A DNA stretch of 64,000 nt from Porphyrobacter sp. GTDB taxonomy: Bacteria; Pseudomonadota; Alphaproteobacteria; Sphingomonadales; Sphingomonadaceae. Below the pieces are notes generated by a model. The model had not been told where the DNA came from, ran no database searches, and worked only from the letters and a program-made list of their open reading frames with translations. The DNA lies in assembly GCA_027531395.1 (NCBI GenBank), contig JAPZRO010000003.1, positions 248,001 through 312,000 on the forward strand. Direction: 5' to 3'. Both the position numbers and the translations under genes were made by a program. Shown one piece after another: positions 51,320-59,739 of the stretch; the first letter of the stretch is position 1, and each line of letters starts with the position of its first letter.

Positions 51320-51830
51320 GCTTCTCGGAGCCATTCTCGCGGGCGGACAGGCGCGCCGCTTCGGCAGCGACAAGGCGCAGGCGCTCTATCAGGGCGCACG
51401 CCTGATCGACCGGGTGGCGGCGGCGCTTGTCGCGCAGTGCGAAGCGCTGGTCGTCTGCGGGCGCGAGGAACCCGGTTTTGCCTGCATTCCCGACTGGCCC
51501 GAACCCGGCCTCGGCCCATTGGGCGGACTCGCCGCCGCGCTGCGCCATGCGGGCGAGCAGGGCTTTTCCCATGTCCTGTCCGCCGGTGTGGACGCACCCG
51601 ATCTGCCGCATGATCTGGCCGCTAGCCTCGCAGGCGAAGGGGCGGCGATTGTCGAGAGCCAGCCCGTGGTCGGGCTGTGGCCGGCCGAGGCAGGGCCTGC
51701 GCTGGAGGCCTTCATCGCGGGCGGCGGCCGCTCGCTCTACCGCTTCGCCGATCACATCGGCGCCCGGCAGATCGAGCTTCCCGCCCCGCTGATGAACGTC
51801 AACCGGCCGGAGGACTTGCCCCCGGCCTGA
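51312..51830 (+). CDS. mobA: Molybdenum cofactor guanylyltransferase
   Basis: 172 residues from a TTG at 51312. The nucleotide loop LAGGQARRFGSDKA and the segments GPLGGLAAAL and MNVNRPEDL are the MobA signature. It attaches GMP to molybdopterin to make MGD, the cofactor form used by the DMSO-reductase family. The start is uncertain: no ATG fits, and the TTG overlaps the ABM stop. A molybdopterin oxidoreductase lies 1.1 kb downstream, so local supply of cofactor for that enzyme is likely (inference). MobA normally sits elsewhere with other moa/mob genes. Confidence 0.85.
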   Translation: MTRLLGAILAGGQARRFGSDKAQALYQGARLIDRVAAALVAQCEALVVCGREEPGFACIPDWPEPGLGPLGGLAAALRHAGEQGFSHVLSAGVDAPDLPHDLAASLAGEGAAIVESQPVVGLWPAEAGPALEAFIAGGGRSLYRFADHIGARQIELPAPLMNVNRPEDLPPA

Positions 51831-51834
51831 GACG

Positions 51835-52839
51835 TCACAGCTTCAGCAGCTGCTTGCCGCGGTTCTGGCCGCTGAACAGGCGCTGGAGCGTCTGCGGCGC
51901 GTTTTCGAAGCCGTGCTGGATGTCTTCCTGATACTTCAGGCTGCCATCCTTGACGAAGCCTTCCAGCCGCTTGCGGATGCCGGGGAATTCGCTGGCCCAG
52001 TCGAGCACGATGAAGCCCGCCATGGTCCCGCGCCGGAACACGAGGTTGAAGTAGTTCTCCGGCCCGGCGGGCAGGCTCCCGGTCTCGTAACGGCTGATCC
52101 CGCCGCAGATCACCACCCGCGCGCCGGTGGCGATGCAGGCGAGCATGTCGTTGAGGATCTTGCCGCCGACATTGTCGTAGATCACGTCCACGCCGCGCGG
52201 GCACAGCTCGCGGATCTGGGCCTTCACATTGCCCGCCTTGTAGTCGATCGCGGCATCATAGCCCGCCTCTTTGACGAGCCAGTCGCACTTGTCCTGACCA
52301 CCCGCGATGCCGACCACGCGGCACCCGGCGATTTTGGCGAGCTGGCCGACGATACTTCCCGTCGCGCCGGCGGCGCCCGAGACCAGCACGGTATCGCCCG
52401 CGACCGGCTTGCCGACCTTGAACAGCCCGCAATAGGCGGTCAGCCCCGTCGTCCCCAGCACCGAGAGCACAGCGGTGGGCGATAGATCAGTTTCGACCTT
52501 GGTCAGCTCCTTGCCGTCGGTGACGAGGTATTCGGTCCAACCGGTGGTGCCGAACACCATGTCGCCCACCGCGAACCGCCCGCCATTGGAGGCGACCACC
52601 TCGGCGATCCCGCTGCCGCGCATCACGTCGCCGATGTTCATCGGGGCGACGTAGTCGGCGATGTTCTCCATCCAGCCCTTCTGCGCCGGATCGAAGCCGA
52701 GGAAATGAGTCTTGAGCAGCATCTCGCCCGGGCCCGGATCGGGCAGCTCGGCGGTGACGAGCTTGAAGTCGTTCTCGATCTCGATCCCGCGACCGCGCGG
52801 GTGACCGTTCAGGAGCCATTGGCGGGTGGTGGTGGGCAT
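51835..52839 (-). CDS. Zinc-free medium-chain dehydrogenase/reductase (CurA/PTGR-like)
   Basis: 334 residues. The NADPH loop is SGAAGATGSIVGQLAK, followed by the family motif VDVIYDNVGG; zinc-binding Cys/His are absent. It resembles PTGR1/CurA enone reductases. It lies tail to tail with mobA (4-nt gap) and diverges from the molybdopterin oxidoreductase. One of three paralogues in the window. Confidence 0.87.
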   Translation of the reverse strand: MPTTTRQWLLNGHPRGRGIEIENDFKLVTAELPDPGPGEMLLKTHFLGFDPAQKGWMENIADYVAPMNIGDVMRGSGIAEVVASNGGRFAVGDMVFGTTGWTEYLVTDGKELTKVETDLSPTAVLSVLGTTGLTAYCGLFKVGKPVAGDTVLVSGAAGATGSIVGQLAKIAGCRVVGIAGGQDKCDWLVKEAGYDAAIDYKAGNVKAQIRELCPRGVDVIYDNVGGKILNDMLACIATGARVVICGGISRYETGSLPAGPENYFNLVFRRGTMAGFIVLDWASEFPGIRKRLEGFVKDGSLKYQEDIQHGFENAPQTLQRLFSGQNRGKQLLKL

Positions 52840-52957
52840 GGGGGCATCTCCTTTTTCTGCCTGCCCTATTGCGGGCGCGCAGTCCTGCCCTCCACGGACA
52901 AAAGTATCAGTCGAGCCCCCTGCCCCCTGTGGTAGTTTGCGCTCTCCAAGGAGAGAG

Positions 52958-55099
52958 ATGATGGGCGCCGAAACTCACAAGACCTTCTGCCGCTTCTGCC
53001 ACGCCAACTGCGCGATGGAAGTCGATGTCGTCGACGGCAAGGTGGTGGAGGTTCGCGGCGATCCGCAGGATCCCGCCTATGGTGGCTACACCTGCATGAA
53101 GGGCCGCGAGCTGCCGGATTCCCATAATTCCGAAAACCGTCTGCATCACAGCCTTGTACGCAATGACGCGGGCGAATTCGTCGAAACACCGATGCCGCAA
53201 GCCCTCGCCCATGTGGCGAGCGAGCTGCGCCGCATCATCGACACCTATGGCCCGCATTCGGTGGCGGTGTTCATGGGCTCGGGCGGTTTCCAGAACTCGG
53301 CCGCCATGGCCGCCTCGCTGAGCTTCGCCAACGCTGTCGGCAGCCGCAACTTCTACACCTCGGTGACGCTCGACCAGCCCGCCAAGGTGTTCACCACCGC
53401 GCGCTACGGCAAGTGGATGGCGGGGCCGAACACCTTCTCCGAAAGCGATGTTGCGCTGTTCATCGGCAACAACCCGATCGTCTCGCACTATGCGCCGGTC
53501 GGCGGGGTGCCGCCCTTCAGCCCCTCGCGCCGCATCCGCGACCAGAAGGCCAAGGGGTTGAAGCTGATCGTCGCCGACCCGCGCGAGAGCGATGTCGCGC
53601 GGCTGGCCGACATCTACCTCCCCGTGAAGCCGGGCGAGGATCCGGCGATGCTGGCGGGGATGCTCAACGTGATCATTTCCGAAGGGCTTTACGATCGCAA
53701 TTTCGTCGCCGCCCATGTCGATGGCTTCGACGAGCTGGCCGAGGCGGTGAAGGCCTTCCCGCCCGAAGTCGCGGCGGAGCGCGCAGGGCTCGACAAGGAT
53801 CAGCTCGTCGCCGCCGCGCGGATGTTCGCGGGCGGCTCGAAGGGCTGCGCCACCACCGGCACGGGGCCGGAAATGGCGGGCAACGGCACGCTCACCGAAT
53901 ATCTCGTCACCTGCCTCAACACCATCTGCGCCCGCTTTAAGCAGGAAGGCGAGAAGGCCGCGATCCCGGGCGTGTTCAGCCCCTACCAGACCGCCCGCCG
54001 CGCGCAGGTCGCCCCGCCGGTGCCGATGTTCGGCGCGGAAGGGATGCCGAAATCGCGCTTCCGCGGGCTGGGTCATCTCGGCTGGGAAATGCCCTGCAAC
54101 GTGCTCGCCGACGAAATCCTCACGCCGGGCGAAGGCCAGGTGCGCGCGTTGATCTCGGTCGGCGGCAATCCGGTGGTCGGCTTCCCCGATCAGGCCAAGA
54201 TGGTGCGCGCGCTCGATGACCTCGAACTCTTCGTGCAGATCGACCCGTGGATGAGCGCCAGCGCCAAGCGGGCGACCGTGGTGCTCGCACCCTCGCAATG
54301 CCTTGAGCGCGAGGACATCACCAACCTTTCCGAATGGTGGCACGAACAGCCCTACGCCCGCTACACCGAGGCGGTGGTCGAGGCGCCGGGCGACTGTATC
54401 GACGAATACGAGATGTTCTGGACGCTGGCGCATCACCTCGGGATCACCATGGTGCTGAACGGCGGCCCGCTGCCGATGGACCGCAAGCCGTCGAAGCAGG
54501 AATTCCTCGACCTGATGGTCGCGGGCAGCCTCAAGAAGCCCTCCGACGTGCGCAAGGATTGTCAAGCGAACGGCGGCGCGGCGATGGTCTATCCCGAGGT
54601 GCACCCGCTGGTCGAACCGCTCGACGAAAGCGAGTTCCACCGCTTCGATCTCGCGGTCGGCGCGATGCCGTCGGAAATCCTCAAATATGCCGCCAATCCG
54701 GCGAGCAAGGCGGGCTTCGACTTCCGCCTGATCAGCCGCCGCTCCAAGACGCGGTTCAACTCTATCGGCCACCCGCTCAAGAAGCTGCAGGCCAAGACCA
54801 CCACCAACCCGGCCTATATCCACCCCGAGGACATTGCCGCGCTGGGGCTGGAGGAAGGCGGGCTGGTGGCGATCACCTCGCCCCACGCCACCATTCACGG
54901 GGTGGTCAAGGCGAGCGACAAGGTGCGCCGCGGGATCGTGTCGATGGCCCACGCCTATGGCGATGCCGATGCCACCAAGGAGGACGTGCGCGAGCGCGGC
55001 TCCTCGACCAACCGGCTGGTGAGCGAGGTGGTCGATTACGACCCGATCACCGGCCAATCGCTCCAGAGCGCCATTCCGGTGAAGCTCGAACCGGCCTGA
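52958..55099 (+). CDS. Molybdopterin-dependent oxidoreductase (DMSO-reductase family)
   Basis: 713 residues from ATG 52958, with AAGGAGAGAG upstream. An N-terminal [4Fe-4S] site has Cys11, Cys14, Cys18 and Cys46 (C-x2-C-x3-C-x27-C), and the MGD-binding domains run to the C-terminus (ISVGGNPVVGFPD; YIHPEDIAALGLEEG). It has no Tat signal, so it is probably cytoplasmic. The metal ligand (Cys, Ser, Asp or Sec) cannot be named from the sequence alone. It heads a plus-strand run with an MDR reductase, a ThuA-like protein and an epoxide-hydrolase-like protein, so an anaerobic-type hydroxylation, dehydroxylation or hydration in the same pathway is possible. Confidence 0.88.
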   Translation: MMGAETHKTFCRFCHANCAMEVDVVDGKVVEVRGDPQDPAYGGYTCMKGRELPDSHNSENRLHHSLVRNDAGEFVETPMPQALAHVASELRRIIDTYGPHSVAVFMGSGGFQNSAAMAASLSFANAVGSRNFYTSVTLDQPAKVFTTARYGKWMAGPNTFSESDVALFIGNNPIVSHYAPVGGVPPFSPSRRIRDQKAKGLKLIVADPRESDVARLADIYLPVKPGEDPAMLAGMLNVIISEGLYDRNFVAAHVDGFDELAEAVKAFPPEVAAERAGLDKDQLVAAARMFAGGSKGCATTGTGPEMAGNGTLTEYLVTCLNTICARFKQEGEKAAIPGVFSPYQTARRAQVAPPVPMFGAEGMPKSRFRGLGHLGWEMPCNVLADEILTPGEGQVRALISVGGNPVVGFPDQAKMVRALDDLELFVQIDPWMSASAKRATVVLAPSQCLEREDITNLSEWWHEQPYARYTEAVVEAPGDCIDEYEMFWTLAHHLGITMVLNGGPLPMDRKPSKQEFLDLMVAGSLKKPSDVRKDCQANGGAAMVYPEVHPLVEPLDESEFHRFDLAVGAMPSEILKYAANPASKAGFDFRLISRRSKTRFNSIGHPLKKLQAKTTTNPAYIHPEDIAALGLEEGGLVAITSPHATIHGVVKASDKVRRGIVSMAHAYGDADATKEDVRERGSSTNRLVSEVVDYDPITGQSLQSAIPVKLEPA

Positions 55100-55121
55100 T
55101 CCTCTCAACCCAAGGACATTT

Positions 55122-56132
55122 ATGCCCACCAACCGTCGCTTCCTCCTCCAGCGCCGTCCTGACGGCACGCCCGTCAGGGAGGACTTCGCGCTTGTCACCG
55201 AAGACACGCCGGAGCTTGCCGAAGGCCAGTTCCTGATCCGCAACCACTACGCCTCGCTCGATCCGGCGATGCGCGGGTGGATGGATGCCGAGGGCAACTA
55301 CATGCCGCCGATCCCGCTCGGCGATCCGGTGCGCGCCAGCACCATCGGCGTGGTCGAAGCGAGCCGCGCGGAGGGCTTCGAGCCCGGCCAGTGGGTGATG
55401 GGCCTCAATGCGCTGGAGGATTACTCCATCGGGATTGCGGGCGGCTTCACCCAGCCGATCGACCCGAGCCTTGTGCCGAGCGTGACCAATTACCTGTCGA
55501 TCTTCGGGGCGGTCGGCATGACCGCCTATTTCGGCTTCCTCGAAGTGTGCGAGCCCAAAGCGGGCGAGACCGTGCTGGTCAGCGGCGCGGCGGGCGCGGT
55601 CGGCAGCCTTGTCGGCCAGCTCGCCAAGATCCACGGCTGCCGCGCGGTCGGGATCGCGGGCGGCCCGGCGAAATGTGCGCGCCTGATCGAGAAATACGGC
55701 TTCGATGCAGCCATCGACTATCGCGGCAAGGATGAAGCGGCCCTCACCGCCGCCATCGCCGAGGCCTGTCCGGACGGGGTCGACGTGATCTTCGAGAATG
55801 TCGGCGGGATCATCCTCGATGCCGGGCTGATGAACTTGAACCTCCATTCGCGGGTCGGGCTGTGCGGGCTCATCAGCGAATACAACACCGAGCCGCGCGG
55901 CATCCGCAACCTGTGGCAGCTGATCGTCAAGCGCGCCCATATCCGCGGCCTGCTGGTGGCTGACTATGTCGAGCGCTTCGGCGAGGGCGCACAGGCGATG
56001 GGCGTCTGGGCCGCGCAAGGCCGTCTGACCATCGACGAGCATATCGACGAGGGGCTGGAGAACGCCTTCGACAGCTTCATGCGGCTGTTCGCGGGGACCA
56101 ATGACGGCAAGATGATCCTCAAGATCGCCTGA
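55122..56132 (+). CDS. Zinc-free medium-chain dehydrogenase/reductase (CurA/PTGR-like)
   Basis: 336 residues. The NADPH loop is SGAAGAVGSLVGQLAK, followed by VDVIFENVGG, and no zinc site is present. It reads like an NADPH-dependent enone/alkenal reductase. It is 22 nt downstream of the molybdoenzyme and overlaps the ThuA-like start by one base (TGATG), so it is part of the operon. Closely related in layout to the paralogue at 51835. Confidence 0.87.
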   Translation: MPTNRRFLLQRRPDGTPVREDFALVTEDTPELAEGQFLIRNHYASLDPAMRGWMDAEGNYMPPIPLGDPVRASTIGVVEASRAEGFEPGQWVMGLNALEDYSIGIAGGFTQPIDPSLVPSVTNYLSIFGAVGMTAYFGFLEVCEPKAGETVLVSGAAGAVGSLVGQLAKIHGCRAVGIAGGPAKCARLIEKYGFDAAIDYRGKDEAALTAAIAEACPDGVDVIFENVGGIILDAGLMNLNLHSRVGLCGLISEYNTEPRGIRNLWQLIVKRAHIRGLLVADYVERFGEGAQAMGVWAAQGRLTIDEHIDEGLENAFDSFMRLFAGTNDGKMILKIA

Positions 56133-56899
56133 TGCGCCGCTCGCTGCTCGTGCTGTCCGGGGGGCATCCTTACGAGGAAGCCCCCTTCGCCGAGCTAATC
56201 GGCAGTCTCGGCGACTGGGAGGTGACCCACCTCGTCCACCCCGAAGGCGGCGAGGCGGACGCGGTCGAGGCCATCGGGGCAGCCAATGCGCTATTGTTCT
56301 ACGACATGGCGGGCTACAGCTTCGGCGAGGGCAAGGTGACGATGCGCCCTCCCTCGCCCGCTTTCCGCGCGGCGCTGGCCGCCCGTTTTGCCGCGGGCAA
56401 GGGCGCGGTGGCGATGCATCACGCGCTGGCCGGATGGGCGCTCTGGCCCGAATGGCACGACTGGCTCGGCGGCCAGTTCCACTATCAGCCCGGCAGCCAC
56501 GGGCCGGACTCGGGCTATCGCCACGATGTCGCCTATGAGGCACGCATCATTGCCGATCATCCGGTGACACGCGGCCTGCCCGCCAGCTTCCCCGTCACCG
56601 ACGAGCTCTACCTCTGCCCGATCGACGAAAGCGCCTTCATGCCGTTGGTGCGGGCCGAGGGCTTCGCCTTCACGCGGGACAATTTCTACTCCGCCGCCAA
56701 TGCCGTCGCGGGCGCGATGTTCTCGCGCGAGGGCTGGGAGCATCCTCAGGGCAGCAACTGCATCGCCTGGGAAAGCCGCACCTGCCCGGCTCCGCTCATC
56801 TACCTGCAATTCGGCGACGGCCCCGCCACCTACACCAACCGCCACGTTCGGCAGATGCTGGCCCAGGCGCTCGACTACACCTCAGGAGGAACCGCATGA
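56132..56899 (+). CDS. ThuA-like protein (1)
   Basis: 255 residues. A class I amidotransferase-like fold is seen: LLVLSGGHPYEEAPF at the start, MHHALAGWALWPEW and LGGQFHYQPGSH in the middle. These match the ThuA domain (PF06283-like) first known from trehalose/sugar utilisation loci. No catalytic Cys of true amidotransferases is visible. In sphingomonad clusters such proteins accompany steroid- or terpenoid-type genes (context). The start overlaps the MDR stop, and the end overlaps the next gene by 4 nt. A paralogue is at 62085. Confidence 0.75.
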   Translation: MRRSLLVLSGGHPYEEAPFAELIGSLGDWEVTHLVHPEGGEADAVEAIGAANALLFYDMAGYSFGEGKVTMRPPSPAFRAALAARFAAGKGAVAMHHALAGWALWPEWHDWLGGQFHYQPGSHGPDSGYRHDVAYEARIIADHPVTRGLPASFPVTDELYLCPIDESAFMPLVRAEGFAFTRDNFYSAANAVAGAMFSREGWEHPQGSNCIAWESRTCPAPLIYLQFGDGPATYTNRHVRQMLAQALDYTSGGTA

Positions 56900-57273
56900 C
56901 CCCGCAAGCCACCGTCGAAGCCTTCATCGCCCACTGGAACGCCTGCGACATCGACGCGATGCTGGCACTGTGCGCCGACGACATCGTCTATCACAACATC
57001 CCGATGGAGCCGGTTGTGGGCACCACGCAGATGCGCGCGATGGTCGAGGGCTTCCTCGCCAATATCGCCTCGTGCGACTGGCAGACCCACGCCATCGCCG
57101 CCAACGGCAACACCGTGCTGACCGAGCGCACCGATGCCTTCAACTTCAAGGACGGCCGCCGCGCGGCGATCCGGGTGATGGGCACCTTCGACATCGGCGC
57201 GGACGGCCGCATCACCGGCTGGCGCGACTATTTCGACATGGCCGAGTTCCAGCGCGAGTTTGCAGGTGGGTGA
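56896..57273 (+). CDS. Limonene-1,2-epoxide hydrolase-like protein
   Basis: 125 residues. All five active-site residues of the family are present: Tyr32 and Asn34 in VYHNIP, Arg78 and Asp80 in ERTDAF, and Asp111 in WRDYFD. Their spacings (2, 46, 2, 31) equal those of Rhodococcus LEH (Tyr53, Asn55, Arg99, Asp101, Asp132). The expected reaction is single-step hydration of an epoxide to a vicinal diol. It overlaps the ThuA-like gene by 4 nt and precedes the P450 at 57372, which could make the epoxide (inference). Confidence 0.88.
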   Translation: MTPQATVEAFIAHWNACDIDAMLALCADDIVYHNIPMEPVVGTTQMRAMVEGFLANIASCDWQTHAIAANGNTVLTERTDAFNFKDGRRAAIRVMGTFDIGADGRITGWRDYFDMAEFQREFAGG

Positions 57274-57371
57274 CAAGCGCGCGGCAATCCTAACACAAAC
57301 GCGCATCGCATCGCAGGCGCACTCATGGCTAGGCTCGCACCATAATTCCCAGGGGTCTGGAGCCTGCCAAC

Positions 57372-58625
57372 ATGAACAAGCCTGAAGGCAACGTCTTCGC
57401 GCCGGAAACGCTGATCGATCCGTTCGACTACTACCGCGCCGTGCACGATGCGGGGATCGCGATCGAACATCTCGAAGGCATGAACACCTGGGTCGTCTAT
57501 TCCTACGACCTGTGCAGCGAGGCGACCACCAAGCCGGAGATCTTCTCCAACGACTTCACCGCTCTGATGGGGCGTGAGGCGGACGAGGAAATCCAGGCGA
57601 TCCTTGCCGAGGGCTGGCCCGATCTGCCGACCCTGCTGACCGCCGACCATCCGGTCCACACCCGCAACCGCAAGCTCGTCAACCTCGCTTTCTCGGCCCC
57701 GCGCGTGAACGCGATCGAGGCCGACATGCGGCAGAAGTCGATCGACCTGATCGAGGCCTTCGCCGATCGCGGCGAATGCGAATTCGTCGAGGAATTCGGC
57801 GTGCCGCTGCCCGTGGCGATGATCGCGGGACAGATCGGGCTCGATGATGATCCCAAGCGGGTGAAGCGCTGGTCGGACGCGGCGGTCGACCGCTTCAGCC
57901 AGATGGTCGATCACCAGCGCAAGCTCGAATGCGCGCGCAGCCTTGTCGAGTTCCAGCACTACATGAAGGGCCTGATCGACGACCGCCGCGCCAATGGCGG
58001 CAATGATCTGCTGACCGATCTGGTCGAAGCGCGGGTCGAGGGGGAAACCCCGCTCAGCGACCCCGAAATCATGTCGCTGATGCAGCAGTTCATGGTGGCC
58101 GGCAACGAGACCACCACCTCGACGCTGGCCGGCGGCCTGCTCCAGCTGATCCGCAACCCCGACCAGATGGCCAAGGCCAAGGCGGCAGCCGGCGGGCGCG
58201 ATCCCAAGGTGATCATGAACCTTGTCGAGGAAGCGCTGCGCTATGAAACCCCGACGGCGGGGATGTGGCGCATCGTCAAGCAGGACACCGAGCTGGGCGG
58301 GATGAAGATCCCCAACGGCGCCATCGTCCAGCTGCGTTATGCCGCGGCCAACCGCGATCCTTCGAAGTTCCCCGATCCCGACAAGTTCGACATCGAGCGC
58401 GCCAATGCCCGCACCCACCTCGCCTTCGGCAAGGGGCCGCATATGTGCGTGGGCAACATGCTGAGCCGCAAGGAAATGCTGGTCGCCTTCGACGAGCTGC
58501 TCGAGCGGCTCGATAACTTCGCGGTCGCGGACGAGAAGGAAATCCGCATCCTCCCCAACATCCTGCTGCGCGGTGTGACGCACCTGCCGATCACGTTCAC
58601 GCGCTCTGGCACGCGGAAAGCCTGA
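57372..58625 (+). CDS. Cytochrome P450 (3)
   Basis: 417 residues. Helix I is FMVAGNETTTSTLA (canonical AGxETT), helix K is EEALRYE, and the haem loop is FGKGPHMCVGNMLSRKE. It is a soluble class I P450 of the type seen with terpenoid and steroid pathways. It sits 98 nt after the epoxide-hydrolase-like gene and 5 nt before an acyl-CoA dehydrogenase. CATAATTC 25 nt upstream may be a -10 for a second promoter. No ferredoxin or reductase is adjacent. Confidence 0.92.
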   Translation: MNKPEGNVFAPETLIDPFDYYRAVHDAGIAIEHLEGMNTWVVYSYDLCSEATTKPEIFSNDFTALMGREADEEIQAILAEGWPDLPTLLTADHPVHTRNRKLVNLAFSAPRVNAIEADMRQKSIDLIEAFADRGECEFVEEFGVPLPVAMIAGQIGLDDDPKRVKRWSDAAVDRFSQMVDHQRKLECARSLVEFQHYMKGLIDDRRANGGNDLLTDLVEARVEGETPLSDPEIMSLMQQFMVAGNETTTSTLAGGLLQLIRNPDQMAKAKAAAGGRDPKVIMNLVEEALRYETPTAGMWRIVKQDTELGGMKIPNGAIVQLRYAAANRDPSKFPDPDKFDIERANARTHLAFGKGPHMCVGNMLSRKEMLVAFDELLERLDNFAVADEKEIRILPNILLRGVTHLPITFTRSGTRKA

Positions 58626-58630
58626 CGCTC

Positions 58631-59713
58631 ATGAATTTCGACCTCTCCGAAGAACAGCAGATGTTCGTGACCTCGGTCGAGCGCTTCGCCGCGCCGGTCG
58701 ATGTCGAGGCACGCCGCAAGCTTCGCCTTTCGCCCACCGGCTATGACCGCGCGCGCTGGCAGAGCCTCGCCGAGATGGGCCTGATCGCCCTTTCCGCGAG
58801 CGAGGACGCGGGCGGCATGGGCGGCTCGGCGGTCGATCTGGCGCTGGTGCTCGAAGCGATCGGCAAGGCCAATGCGCCCGACCCGCTGCTCGAACACGGC
58901 ATCCTGCCCGCGCTGCTGCTCGAACGCGGCGGTGCTAGCGATGTGCTTGAAGGGGTTCTGGCAGGCGAGACCATCGCTACCCTCGCCTGGACCGAGCGGG
59001 GGCAGCGCTACAGCCCCAAGGCCAAGGGCATGAAAGCCGAGGGCACCGAAGGCAGCTTCACGCTCACCGGCGAGAAGACGATGGTGATGGGCGCGCTGCT
59101 GGCCGATCTGTTCATCGTCACTGCGGACCTTGGCGGGGATACCGCCTGCTTCCTCGTGCCCAAGGATGCGCCGGGGCTGGAGGTTCGCGCCTATCGCCTC
59201 GCCGATGGCAGTATCGCGGGCGAGCTGAAACTGACCCGCACCTCCGCTGCCACGAAGCTGGCGCTCGATGCCGCGGCGCTCGATGGGATCATCGCCGACA
59301 TCCGCCTGCTGGCGGCCGCCGAAATGGTCGGCCTCGGCCAGCGCCTGCTCGAAGACACCCTCGCCTATGTGAAGGAGCGCGAGCAGTTCGGGGTGGCGAT
59401 CGGCAGCTTCCAGGCGCTCCAGCACCGGCTGGTCGATTGCTATGCGCGCGGCGAACAGGCGCGCTCGATGCTCTACCGTGCCGCGCTGACCGACCGCGCC
59501 GATGCCGCCAAATGGCAGCGTGCCGCCGCCGGAGCCAAGGCCTTCATTGGCGAGAATGTCGACGCCATCGCCCGCGAGGCGGTGCAGATGCATGGCGGCA
59601 TGGGGATCACCGACGAGCTCGCCATCGGCCATGCGCTGAAGCGCGTGCTGCTGCTCGCGCGGCTGTTCGGCGATGTCGATACCGTGCTGGCGGAATATGC
59701 GCTTGCGGCGTGA
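58631..59713 (+). CDS. Acyl-CoA dehydrogenase, beta-type subunit
   Basis: 360 residues, short for the family. It keeps the general fold but departs at the flavin loops: LAWTERG and KTMVMGALLAD replace the usual T-E-P-xxGSD and W-x-T/S motifs. The C-terminal catalytic Glu segment reads RLFGDVDTVLAEY, without the Glu. Such divergent proteins form the beta half of alpha2-beta2 dehydrogenases in steroid side-chain degradation (ChsE-type, FadE28/FadE29). The likely alpha partner is at 62879. Five nt after the P450. Confidence 0.83.
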   Translation: MNFDLSEEQQMFVTSVERFAAPVDVEARRKLRLSPTGYDRARWQSLAEMGLIALSASEDAGGMGGSAVDLALVLEAIGKANAPDPLLEHGILPALLLERGGASDVLEGVLAGETIATLAWTERGQRYSPKAKGMKAEGTEGSFTLTGEKTMVMGALLADLFIVTADLGGDTACFLVPKDAPGLEVRAYRLADGSIAGELKLTRTSAATKLALDAAALDGIIADIRLLAAAEMVGLGQRLLEDTLAYVKEREQFGVAIGSFQALQHRLVDCYARGEQARSMLYRAALTDRADAAKWQRAAAGAKAFIGENVDAIAREAVQMHGGMGITDELAIGHALKRVLLLARLFGDVDTVLAEYALAA

Positions 59714-59739
59714 CCGCCGCGCTGGAGGGGACTGACATA

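Noticed and set aside
52907-55243. 778-codon minus-strand frame opposite the molybdoenzyme
   Set aside because: Antisense shadow of a clear molybdopterin oxidoreductase with [4Fe-4S] cysteines on the plus strand.
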